DNA from: JAEYXS01 sp943367715
Lineage (GTDB): Bacteria > Verrucomicrobiota > Verrucomicrobiia > Limisphaerales > JAEYXS01
Assembly (NCBI GenBank): GCA_943367715.1
Contig: CALRJY020000003.1
Coordinates: 213,940-277,939 of the forward strand
Direction of reading: 5' to 3'
Length of the DNA: 64,000 nt
Shown here: one piece after another, positions 10,501-17,419 of the stretch
Numbering within the stretch: the first letter of the stretch is position 1
Layout of the letters: every line of letters starts with the position of its first letter
Notes under the pieces: model-generated
Seen by the model: only the letters and a program-made list of their open reading frames with translations
Told to the model about the DNA's origin: nothing
Database searches by the model: none
Made by a program: the position numbers and the translations under genes

Positions 10501-10602
10501 CAAAGCCAATGCGCCGAAACGGAGTTCGGCGCGCCAGCGAGTCAGCGCCGACTGACGTCGGCGGCTACGGTTTTGGGAGTGGCTTTCGATGCGCGTCGTC
10601 AT
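7585..10602 (-). CDS. PSD1-family DUF1549/DUF1553 cytochrome protein (PSD1-A)
   Basis: Intact 1,005-residue protein. The frame is open up to 10830, but the ATG at 10602 is chosen because it overlaps the GntR stop codon as ATGA and is followed by an arginine-rich stretch and hydrophobic segment resembling a signal peptide, ending SSAATPP. Order: cytochrome-like domain with CYDCH near residue 70, DUF1549 (SPIDRYILA, RYGERWGRHWLD), a second CxxCH in NCARCHNHKFDPI, a coiled segment, a discoidin-like domain (HVRFNFLATTSSP) and C-terminal DUF1553 (NRVWHYHFGTGIV, GQPTHPELLDYLA, RRAVYH). Likely translationally coupled to the regulator upstream and to the glycosidase downstream. Periplasmic or cell-surface haem protein of unproven activity. 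Confidence 0.93.
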   Translation of the reverse strand: MTTRIESHSQNRSRRRQSALTRWRAELRFGALALLSTAFSPYTATSSAATPPKEHLTFFEQKIRPLLVAECYDCHSAQAKKVKGGLLLDSKSGLTKGGDSGKPLLDSSAPEQSLLLKVVRHEIEDQEMPPKKKLTPEQIADLTRWVKLGAPDPREAATVEVKRGDKTWWSLQALAQAQPPEPKDLKTKVSKVTKPQRTKFDLKAWQASPIDRYILAQLAAKDLQPNAPAERRALIRRVTYDVTGLPPTMEEVEAFVNDKSPDAYAKLVDRLLASPRYGERWGRHWLDIVRFGESNGFERNFIIDNAWPFRDYVIRSINEDKPFNQFIIEHLAGDVVAKDKPETEVGVGFITMGPYDDVGNQDVVAAANIRAATLDDMVSATGSAFLGLTINCARCHNHKFDPIPTEDYYRIKSVFEGVKHGPRVLATAEQRQQFDDATKPLNEERARLAADKAKVDKDIAERIKNAEVPATPRPAPSPRQTDETFAPIQARHVRFNFLATTSSPLSGGGGKLEEVQVWSGERNVALASNGAKAEGTKSREAKDFDNAYDVNLVNDGKFGARWFIGNPAQLTITFAQTETIDRITLFNNYTGPDDRAIAGATPFVTEYEVFTSLDGKEWKKAADSFDRKPFDKPLADLRISRRVTTDDDRKQLAEFNKLIAQVDAKLRAIPALPQVWVGNITQPKDATVVQKGGDPMKPGDIVKPSSLNVLERVTKSYELDAKSPESERRLALAKWIVSDENPLSARVLVNRVWHYHFGTGIVDTPGDFGFLGGQPTHPELLDYLAHRLHANGWKLKALHREILLSQTYQQSADFREAAARVDKDARFLWRFPPRRLDAESVRDTILAVTGKLDERMGGPGFRLYEYKSDNVSTYSALDKIGPETYRRAVYHQSARASVVDVLSDFDLPDNAFGVPRRANTTTPLQALTLLNHSFTLDMATALAARVEKEAGKDDLTKSVQRAYTLAFQRQPTKSELTAATNLITKHGLTAFCRALLNANELIYLE

Positions 10603-11318
10603 GCGGAGGCCTTTCCTTTTGGGCGGAGTTTCAGGCCTTTGGTGATGTCCTGGGCGGCGGCTTCCAGGTGCATCTTCATGGCGGCGTAGGCTTTCTCGGG
10701 ATGGCGGGCCTCGATGGCGGCGAGGATCTGGCTGTGATGATTCACGGCCACGACGTTGCCGACGGCGGAGAGCGTGGTCTTGCGGCTTTCGCGGCCGAGA
10801 TCGGCGAGCGAATCCAGGAGCAGCGTGCAAATCTCATTACCCGCGGCCACGGCGATGAGACGGTGAAATTCGAGATCGGATTCGATGGCTTCCTCTTCCG
10901 TGTCCGCATGGGTGAGGCGGGTCTGGTTGAGGCGCAATGCCCGCAAGCTGGTGGCGTTGGTACGCTCGGCGGCCATGCGGGCGAGGCCTGGCTCGATGAG
11001 GAGGCGGGCCTCAGTTAGCTGGCGCAAACGGTCGGCAGTATCGGGGATGAGCAGCGCGACGGAACCATTGAGCGGCTTGTGCAGTTTATCAACGACCTTG
11101 ATGCCGACGCCGTGGCGGATCTCAAGCAAGCCTTGAAGCTCCAGGCGTTTGGTGGCTTCGCGAATTACGGGGCGGCTAACGCCGAGGCGCTCAGCGAGTT
11201 CGCGTTCGGGCGGTAGCCAGCCATCCTTGTTGAAAGCGTCGTCATGGATCTGGTCGTAGATCTGACGGCATACTTCGGCGACGAGTGACGCCGGGCGCTC
11301 GATGGTTTGCAGGGACAT
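10599..11318 (-). CDS. FadR-type GntR transcriptional regulator
   Basis: Start set at the ATG at 11318 (239 residues); the longer open frame upstream is low-complexity and unlike the family. Residues about 10-75 form the winged-helix domain, with the GntR signature PPERELAERLGVSRPVIREA. The rest is an alpha-helical FCD effector domain with EARLLIEPGLARMAA, ESDLEFHRLIAVAAGN and a final H-x3-I segment (NHHSQILAAI) that normally contributes a metal or carboxylate ligand. The stop overlaps PSD1-A (ATGA). A 16-18 bp palindrome sits on the start codon, suggesting autoregulation of the operon. FCD regulators usually sense small organic acids such as uronates, lactate or gluconate, which fits a sugar-acid pathway, but the ligand is not known. 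Confidence 0.93.
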   Translation of the reverse strand: MSLQTIERPASLVAEVCRQIYDQIHDDAFNKDGWLPPERELAERLGVSRPVIREATKRLELQGLLEIRHGVGIKVVDKLHKPLNGSVALLIPDTADRLRQLTEARLLIEPGLARMAAERTNATSLRALRLNQTRLTHADTEEEAIESDLEFHRLIAVAAGNEICTLLLDSLADLGRESRKTTLSAVGNVVAVNHHSQILAAIEARHPEKAYAAMKMHLEAAAQDITKGLKLRPKGKASA

Positions 11319-11335
11319 GGTAAGAGGTCTTACCA
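11318..11335. promoter_or_regulatory. Candidate GntR operator palindrome
   Basis: Arms TGGTAAGA and TCTTACCA separated by 2 bp, ending at the GntR start codon. FadR-subfamily regulators bind TGGTxxxACCA-like palindromes, so this is a good candidate autorepressor site. It lies in the intergenic region shared with the divergent genes at 11.5-12.2 kb. Confidence 0.65.
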
Positions 11336-11499
11336 CTTGCACGAATGTCGTCAAGCTTGCGAATGCTTTAGAGGCGCAGAAACATCGAACATCCAACTCC
11401 CATCTTCCAACATCGAAAGGGGGAAGAGCTGGCGGAAGCGTGAGTTGATTCTGGTCGGTGATTGGAGCAAATTGGACGAATAGCGAATGAGGTGGAGCT

Positions 11500-11715
11500 A
11501 TGAGTGATGATGAGCCAATGCCGAATTCAGAACCATCTGGTGATTTGACGCCACCACGGCCGCCGAAGCCGCCCGTGGTGGGATTAGCAGGGGATGAGGG
11601 CAATGATGACGAGCGGCGCAGACGGCGGAAGGAAACAGTACGGATCAGTCTCCCGGCCAAGGGGAAGGAGATCGTCAGAATCGCAGTAATGCGTGATGCG
11701 GATTTCGAACAATGA
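11500..11715 (+). CDS. Small proline- and charge-rich hypothetical protein
   Basis: A 71-residue frame with ATG preceded by a plausible GGTGGAG ribosome-binding site. The product has an acidic, proline-rich N-terminus (PPRPPKPPV), a basic run (DERRRRRKE) and then KETVRISLPAKGKE. Short verrucomicrobial proteins with a KETVRI(S/N)LP core seem familiar, but I cannot name a family. No signal peptide or membrane segment. It lies between the GntR regulator and the cupin gene, 16 bp before the latter, and may be co-transcribed with it. It could also be a chance frame. Confidence 0.4.
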   Translation: MSDDEPMPNSEPSGDLTPPRPPKPPVVGLAGDEGNDDERRRRRKETVRISLPAKGKEIVRIAVMRDADFEQ

Positions 11716-11731
11716 TTGATAATCCAGAAGT

Positions 11732-12217
11732 ATGCAAAAAGTGAATCTAGCCGCTATCCCCGAGAATGAGGATAGCTCACCGAAGGGGAAATACCGCTCC
11801 TACTACAAGGGCATTTCCGAGGCGTTGGGGCGGGAGATACAGTCCACCGACATGCTCAAGCGGCATCCGTTTGATCTGGAGTGGAATCGTATTCCGCCGG
11901 GGGCTTCGCAATGTCCGTATCATCTGCACACGCAGCAGTGGGAGTTGTATCTGGTGATCTCAGGGACGGGGACCATTCGTGATGAAGCGGGGCTGACGGA
12001 GGTGGTGGCGGGGGATGCGTTTCTCTTCAAGGCGGGTGAGGCGCATCAGATCAGCAATCGGGGTACGGAGGATTTTGTGTATCTGATCGTGGCGGATAAT
12101 CCAATCGGGGAAGGGTGCTATTATCCGGACAGCGGCAAGTGGCTGGTGGCGGCGGGGACGAAACACCGCAAGATCGTGCAGGTGCAGGCGGCGGAGTATT
12201 ATGATGGGGAAGAGTGA
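11732..12217 (+). CDS. Cupin domain protein
   Basis: A 161-residue single-domain cupin. The first cupin motif appears as YHLHTQQWELYLVISGTGTI, supplying the His-x-His and Glu metal ligands, and the second as GDAFLFKAGEAHQISN with its His. The C-terminal DNPIGEGCYYPDSGKW extension is common in small stand-alone cupins. Cytoplasmic, no signal. It is divergent from the GntR regulator and shares the intergenic region holding the candidate operator, so it may belong to the same regulon, perhaps as a sugar isomerase or sensor. The specific reaction cannot be assigned. Confidence 0.85.
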   Translation: MQKVNLAAIPENEDSSPKGKYRSYYKGISEALGREIQSTDMLKRHPFDLEWNRIPPGASQCPYHLHTQQWELYLVISGTGTIRDEAGLTEVVAGDAFLFKAGEAHQISNRGTEDFVYLIVADNPIGEGCYYPDSGKWLVAAGTKHRKIVQVQAAEYYDGEE

Positions 12218-12325
12218 TTCCGCGTAGGGCTGCACTAGACTTCATAACCTAATGCAAGAGAAGAAAGGAAACTTGTTTTGAACGGTCGTTCATGGCTTAC
12301 TGATAACAGAAGGAAAAACGCGTTT

Positions 12326-12595
12326 ATGAAAAATCACGATATTTCCCAGACACCTTTGGTTCGCCGGTTTGGTGTGCGGGGAGCGAAGCTTTTCGCACGA
12401 ATTTGGTTCACAGTGCTTTACCTCGTGCTGGTGGGTCTGGTGACCAAGCTTTGGCTGGTAAGTCCCGAGGCCAGCGAGGGGCCAAGGCGTTTGATATTTG
12501 GTGGTTTAGTGGGTGGCTTTGCGATTCTCGCCACGGTGCTTTTGACGAAGATGCGGTTGGAGTATTGGTCTTCTATTCAGCGGCTCAACAAGTAA
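12326..12595 (+). CDS. Small two-helix membrane protein
   Basis: An 89-residue protein from the ATG at 12326 (AGAAGG lies upstream, rather distant); a TTG at 12278 would add 16 residues. Two hydrophobic helices are visible: FARIWFTVLYLVLVGLVTKL and IFGGLVGGFAILATVLL, with charged tails KMRLEYW and QRLNK. No recognised family. It lies between the cupin and the convergent DUF2851 gene and has no evident partner. Confidence 0.6.
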   Translation: MKNHDISQTPLVRRFGVRGAKLFARIWFTVLYLVLVGLVTKLWLVSPEASEGPRRLIFGGLVGGFAILATVLLTKMRLEYWSSIQRLNK

Positions 12596-12622
12596 AATGG
12601 ATGCATCCAAGCTGATGGCCTG

Positions 12623-14089
12623 CTAAGCATGTTTATCCTCGGTCGCTTTTCCCGCGCTGACACTGTTGATCAATCCCGGGAAAGGGCAGTCCGCGCACGT
12701 GGAGTCCGCATGGTCACAGAAATCCCTGACGATCTGGATCAGTCCTTGTTGCTCTGCGGCGGTTGTAAGAATGCTCGGGGTGGAATGTCCCAACAACCGT
12801 CGACGTGCCTGACGCAGGACGGAATTATCCTCCGAACGCGGCCAGCTCAGGTAACGATTTTCCACTTCCTCCACGAGCTCGCTGTTCTGGCCCTTGGCGG
12901 CACGGAGCCAGAGCCAGGGCAAAATGACATTCATGGACACATCCGTCAGGCGGATCTCGCCGAGCAGGGGTTGCTCCTGGGTCATCCGCGCGGCTTTCAT
13001 GGTCCAGCGGCAGGACCAGAACTCATCCCGCTCCGCCTGCATGATCTCCAGCAGCGTGGGCACGAGCTGGTTTTTGCGCACCTTTTGGGCCAGCCATTCT
13101 TCAAGCCGGGTGGCGAGGTCTTTTTTGGCGAGCCAATGGGCGGCCAGCGCCAATCGGCGTTGCGGATGATTGGCCGGGCGGATGCCGTTAAAGCGCCAGA
13201 CATCGCGCGGCAGGATATGCTCGTGCAAGACGTGACGCCGATGCCACCAGATGTCCCAGAGCCTGCGCACGTAGGCATCCACCGGCCGGTTGGGGTCGCG
13301 AATATCTTCCGGCAACAGGTTGGACACGCCGAACATCAGGGCTTGCAAGGAAGCGGGGCAACGTTCTCCGTTCATGGCCTCCATGACATGCGGGCTGAGT
13401 TCGCCGAGTCGTTGCATCGGCCAGACGTTTTGTTTGTACCCCAAGGCCCGAAAAAGCATCTCCACCAACACTTGCTCCCAGCCCACTTGGCGGGCGCGGG
13501 CTTCGATATGCGCCGCTTTGGCCTGCAAACGGATCAGGGCGGCTTGCCCCAAAACGTCGCGCCAGACGTTCTCATCCAGCGACTTTAACGGTGCAGAGCA
13601 TTGGCCTTGGAAGGATTTGGGCACTCCTTCTCTTTCGTCATTGGCCAACCAATGCTGGAGTTCGGCCAGCGGCGAATCCAAGAATTCGCTCATCGCCAGG
13701 GTGGGCAAGGGCGACGGGGGCTTGCCGCCTTGCCATACCACGTGGAGCACCACATTGCGGAAAGCCGGGTTCACATCATGCTTGTGTCCGTGCCAGCCGG
13801 CGGATTCTACGTCCACCTCGATGTCACCCGTTTGAGGAGCTTGTCCCGCGAATTGAATCACGGCGTTCTGAAAGTCAGGTCCGGCGGCACGGTTCAGCCA
13901 TCCAGGGTGCAGAATCTTGACCGCGCGGCCATCCAAGGTCTTCAACTCACCGCGTTTCAGCCGTTGTTGCTCCCATACGACCTGCATGAGCCGTTCGGCG
14001 GGCGGTTTCGGGGCAGCATCGTGCAACTGGGCGCGATTACTCGCACCCATCCGCCAATGTACATAATTATTCTGGGATGTCCTCCTCAC
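12623..14089 (-). CDS. DUF2851 family protein
   Basis: A 488-codon frame starting with GTG at 14089; an ATG at 14050 (MGASNRAQL) is an alternative start. The DUF2851 hallmarks are clear: RLMQVVWEQQRLKRGELKT, GWLNRAAGPDFQNAVIQF, GDIEVDVESAGWHGHKHD and NVVLHVVW near the N-terminus. The family is widespread in Bacteroidetes and Verrucomicrobia and has no known function; the GDIEV/H segment recalls nuclease-like acidic motifs but that is speculation. The C-terminus carries a Cys-rich CDHADSTCADCPFPG stretch, possibly a metal site. Monocistronic, divergent from the HtrA gene. Confidence 0.88.
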   Translation of the reverse strand: MRRTSQNNYVHWRMGASNRAQLHDAAPKPPAERLMQVVWEQQRLKRGELKTLDGRAVKILHPGWLNRAAGPDFQNAVIQFAGQAPQTGDIEVDVESAGWHGHKHDVNPAFRNVVLHVVWQGGKPPSPLPTLAMSEFLDSPLAELQHWLANDEREGVPKSFQGQCSAPLKSLDENVWRDVLGQAALIRLQAKAAHIEARARQVGWEQVLVEMLFRALGYKQNVWPMQRLGELSPHVMEAMNGERCPASLQALMFGVSNLLPEDIRDPNRPVDAYVRRLWDIWWHRRHVLHEHILPRDVWRFNGIRPANHPQRRLALAAHWLAKKDLATRLEEWLAQKVRKNQLVPTLLEIMQAERDEFWSCRWTMKAARMTQEQPLLGEIRLTDVSMNVILPWLWLRAAKGQNSELVEEVENRYLSWPRSEDNSVLRQARRRLLGHSTPSILTTAAEQQGLIQIVRDFCDHADSTCADCPFPGLINSVSAGKATEDKHA

Positions 14090-14262
14090 TCGCCATTGCT
14101 TTTCGAGGTCGCGTGAGGCATTGTCAAGCCTACGGAAGTGTTTGCTGCCAAACGCTTGCGGAGGAATAGGCCCATCCGGCAGGGTAATTTAAGGGCTCAA
14201 TAAAGTTATATGTTAAACCGTCTATTGAACTTACAGATTATATTGGTGGTCCGATTAGAGGT

Positions 14263-15639
14263 ATGAAGCGGGTGCAAATTTTTATTATACTGTTTTTGGC
14301 CGTGATTGGGGTGGGCACTCCCGGAGCGCAGGCGGCCACGTTGAGTCACTCAACAATTGGGGCCGATGATGTCCGTCTGGACGCCACGGTGAAGGCGGTC
14401 CAAAGGGCGATGCCGAGCGTCGTCAACATCGCCACCGAGACCTTGGTGGAGACCCGAACTTTGGAAGATGCCCTCTTTGAGCAATATTATGGCCATCGCA
14501 AACGGACCACGGAACGCCGTTATAGTGTCGGTTCGGGTGTCATCATCGATGAAGGCGGTTATATCCTGACCAATGAGCACGTCGTCCGCCGGGCCAACCG
14601 CATTTGGGTGAAGCTCTCGGAAGAAGCCGGTGGCGGGGAATACGAGGCGGACCGGATCTCCAGTACCAGCAAGAGCGATGTGGCGATCTTGAAGATCCGG
14701 ATCAAGGGGAATGAAAGATTCCAAGCGATCGATTTTGCCCGTGATGATGATCTGCTGCTGGGGGAGACGGTGGTCGCGCTGGGCAACCCCTTCGGATTGG
14801 GCGGTTCGGTGAGCCGGGGCATTCTAAGTTCCAAAAGCCGGCGTCCGCCGATGGAAGACCAGAAACTGGATGTACTGGACTGGTTGCAGACGGATGCGGC
14901 CATTAATCCGGGCAACAGCGGTGGCCCGCTCGTCAACATGAAGGGTGAGTTGATCGGCATGAACGTGGCCGTTTACGGTCAAGGGCAAGGCATCGGGTTT
15001 GCCATCCCCATCAAACGCGTCGGTGAGGCCATGGCCGAGCAAATGACCCCCGAAACACTTCGTTCTCTGTGGTTCGGCGCCCGTATCCGGTCAGGGACCA
15101 TCCCGCTGGTTTTGGGCGCGGTACAACCAGAGAGCCCGGCTTATAAGGCTGGCTTGCGCGAAGGGGATGTGGTGTTGCGCATCAATGGGCAAACAGTTCG
15201 CAGCTTGATCGAATTCACCCGTGAACTGCTGTTCTCCACCGCCGCCAAACCCGCCAAGCTGCAGGTGCGCCAAGGGGACCAAACCAAGGATGTGACGGTA
15301 AACCTGGTGCCGGAAAACACCTTTTTTAACGCCGAACTCGTCGCGCAACGCACCGGCGTCACCATGCGGGAGCTGACGGCGGATGAAGCGAAGGTTTTTG
15401 AGCTCCCGTTCGGTGGGTTTGTGGTCACCGATGTCGAAAAGGGAGGCCCGATGGCCGAAACGCTGCATGACAAGATCACCATTGTGCAGGGAGTGGACGG
15501 CCAGCCCTTGAACAGCATGGTCAAACTGGCCCGCCTGCTGCATGGCAAGGCTAAAGGAGACAAGGTGGGATTCAACTCCGGCATGATTTTTCGGAACGGG
15601 GACATCCGGAAGGGCACCTTGGAAATCGTCCTGCGATAG
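14263..15639 (+). CDS. HtrA/DegP-like trypsin-type serine protease with PDZ domain
   Basis: A 458-residue periplasmic protease. Signal peptide MKRVQIFIILFLAVIGVG up to about residue 25. The catalytic triad is visible: His106 in LTNEHVV, Asp139 in SDVAILKI and Ser219 in NPGNSGGPLV. A PDZ domain follows at about residues 285-350 (ESPAYKAGLREGDVVLRING) and a second, weaker PDZ-like region ends the protein. The GSGVIID segment precedes the His loop as usual. The family performs envelope protein quality control. The ribosome-binding site is GAGGT just before the ATG. The ABC module starts 60 bp downstream on the same strand, so read-through expression with an envelope-export operon is possible. 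Confidence 0.93.
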   Translation: MKRVQIFIILFLAVIGVGTPGAQAATLSHSTIGADDVRLDATVKAVQRAMPSVVNIATETLVETRTLEDALFEQYYGHRKRTTERRYSVGSGVIIDEGGYILTNEHVVRRANRIWVKLSEEAGGGEYEADRISSTSKSDVAILKIRIKGNERFQAIDFARDDDLLLGETVVALGNPFGLGGSVSRGILSSKSRRPPMEDQKLDVLDWLQTDAAINPGNSGGPLVNMKGELIGMNVAVYGQGQGIGFAIPIKRVGEAMAEQMTPETLRSLWFGARIRSGTIPLVLGAVQPESPAYKAGLREGDVVLRINGQTVRSLIEFTRELLFSTAAKPAKLQVRQGDQTKDVTVNLVPENTFFNAELVAQRTGVTMRELTADEAKVFELPFGGFVVTDVEKGGPMAETLHDKITIVQGVDGQPLNSMVKLARLLHGKAKGDKVGFNSGMIFRNGDIRKGTLEIVLR

Positions 15640-15699
15640 GCATTTTTCATTTGGTGACGGACCGGAACCCCGCAAGAATGGGGGCACACGACAGTTTGC

Positions 15700-16665
15700 A
15701 TGAGTAACGACTGGATGATTGAAGTGGAAAACCTGACGAAGCGTTATGCCGGGCATACCGCGATCGACGGGTTGAGCTTCAATGTGCGCAAAGGGGAGAT
15801 CGCCGGGTTCCTGGGGCCCAACGGGGCCGGGAAGAGCACGACCATGCGCATCCTCTCGTGCTTCATGGCCGCTACTTCCGGTTCAGCCAAGGTCGCCGGT
15901 CACGACATCTTCACCCGGGCGGACGAGGTCCGGAGCCGGATCGGTTACATGCCGGAGAATAATCCGCTCCATACGGACATGCGGGTGCGGGAGTATCTGA
16001 AATTTCGCGCGCGGTTGAAGGGTCTCTCCCGGGGGCGCAGCCGGGAGCGGGTGGATGTGGTGACGGAGCAATGTTCCTTGCAGGATGTGGCCTCCAAGGT
16101 CATCGGCACGCTGTCCAAAGGGTATCGGCAACGCGTTGGCCTGGCGGACTCGCTGGTCCATGAGCCGGACCTAATCATTTTGGATGAGCCGACCATCGGG
16201 CTGGACCCGCATCAGATCAGGTCGGTGCGGCAGCTCATCAAGAGCCTTGCGGGAAAGCACACCATTCTCATCTCCACTCACATCCTGCCAGAGGTGGAGA
16301 TGATCTGTAACCGGGTGGTGATCATTCGCAGTGGCCGCATCGTGGCGTCGGATACGCCCGAGAACCTGCGAAAGCTCGTGGGCCAGGAAAGCCAGGTGGT
16401 GGCCGAGATAGCCGCTCCGGAAGCGGACCTGAAGCTATGCTGGGAACAATTGCCGGAAGTGGAATATTTTGACATCGCACCGTCGGAAGGCGAGTACCTG
16501 CGGTGCTCGCTCACGGGACGGGAAGGGGTGGATCTGCGCCAGGTGGTGTTCGATACCGTGAACAGCAAAGGCTGGAAACTGCGGGAACTGACCCGCAACC
16601 GGCATTCGCTGGAAGACATCTTCGTGCGCATCACGCGTACGGACAAGGAAGAGGAGGGCTTCTAA
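15700..16665 (+). CDS. ABC transporter ATP-binding protein (GldA-like)
   Basis: A 321-residue nucleotide-binding subunit. Walker A is GPNGAGKSTT, the signature LSKGYRQRVGLA (an LSKGY-type variant rather than LSGGQ), Walker B IILDEPTIGLDP, with the H-loop in LISTHILPEVE. A C-terminal extension (residues about 220-320) ends HSLEDIFVRIT as in the GldA and drug-exporter-type ATPases. It is the first gene of a five-gene set with GldF-like permease, GldG-like auxiliary protein, DUF4340 and an AsmA-like protein. In Bacteroidetes GldA-GldFG is needed for gliding; outside that phylum its substrate is unknown. Confidence 0.93.
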   Translation: MSNDWMIEVENLTKRYAGHTAIDGLSFNVRKGEIAGFLGPNGAGKSTTMRILSCFMAATSGSAKVAGHDIFTRADEVRSRIGYMPENNPLHTDMRVREYLKFRARLKGLSRGRSRERVDVVTEQCSLQDVASKVIGTLSKGYRQRVGLADSLVHEPDLIILDEPTIGLDPHQIRSVRQLIKSLAGKHTILISTHILPEVEMICNRVVIIRSGRIVASDTPENLRKLVGQESQVVAEIAAPEADLKLCWEQLPEVEYFDIAPSEGEYLRCSLTGREGVDLRQVVFDTVNSKGWKLRELTRNRHSLEDIFVRITRTDKEEEGF

Positions 16666-16666
16666 C

Positions 16667-17419
16667 GTGCAAACGTTTGTGACGCTCGTGCGCCGTGAGC
16701 TGGGCGCGTTCTTTGTTTCCCTGACCGGTTATGCGGTCATGGCGGGGGTGCTGTTCCTGTTCGGCTTCAGCATGGTGCTGATGCTGGAATCGCTGAACTC
16801 GACGCCGGCTTCGGTGCCCATTGTGGAGCTTTTTTACGAGACGGCGTTCTTCTGGCTCATCGTGCTGCTCGCGGCTCCGGTCATCACCATGCGCAGCTTC
16901 GCGCTGGAACGCGCCAGTGGGACTTACGAAACCTTGATGACCACGCCGGTGAGCGATCTGGAAGTCGTCCTCGCCAAGTTCACGGGCAACCTGATTTTCT
17001 TCCTGATCACCTGGTTGCCGCTGCTGGCCTATCCGCTGATCATCAAGCGGAACTCCGCCGCTCCCGAGGCAGTGGCCACGGGGCCGCTCTCCACGACGTT
17101 CCTCGGCATTTTTCTGCTGGGTTGCCTGTATATGTCCATGGGCATCTTCGCCTCCTCCATCACGCGGAACCAGATTTTGGCCGCGATGAATGCCTTCGGC
17201 ATGGGCTTATGCCTCTTTTTCCTGAGCTTCATTTCCAAGATGGTCCCGTTGGGCGACACCTGGATGTCCAAGGTGGCGGCGCACATCTCCATGTTTGAGC
17301 ACATGCTGGATTTCGTGCGCGGAACCATTGATACACGGCACATCGCGTTTTACGTCAGCCTGACGGTGCTGTTCCTGTATCTCACGCTTAAGGTCGTAGA
17401 AAGCAGGCGGTGGAAATGA
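16667..17419 (+). CDS. ABC-2 type permease (GldF-like)
   Basis: A 250-residue integral membrane protein starting with GTG one base after the ATPase stop; GAGGAGGG upstream is a strong ribosome-binding site. About six membrane helices, including YAVMAGVLFLFGFSMVLM, AFFWLIVLLAAPVITMRSF and a final YVSLTVLFLYLTLKVV. The PVITMRSFALERASGTYETLMT stretch is typical of the coupling region of GldF-type ABC-2 permeases. The stop overlaps the next gene's ATG as ATGA, which argues for translational coupling with the GldG-like subunit. Confidence 0.9.
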   Translation: MQTFVTLVRRELGAFFVSLTGYAVMAGVLFLFGFSMVLMLESLNSTPASVPIVELFYETAFFWLIVLLAAPVITMRSFALERASGTYETLMTTPVSDLEVVLAKFTGNLIFFLITWLPLLAYPLIIKRNSAAPEAVATGPLSTTFLGIFLLGCLYMSMGIFASSITRNQILAAMNAFGMGLCLFFLSFISKMVPLGDTWMSKVAAHISMFEHMLDFVRGTIDTRHIAFYVSLTVLFLYLTLKVVESRRWK

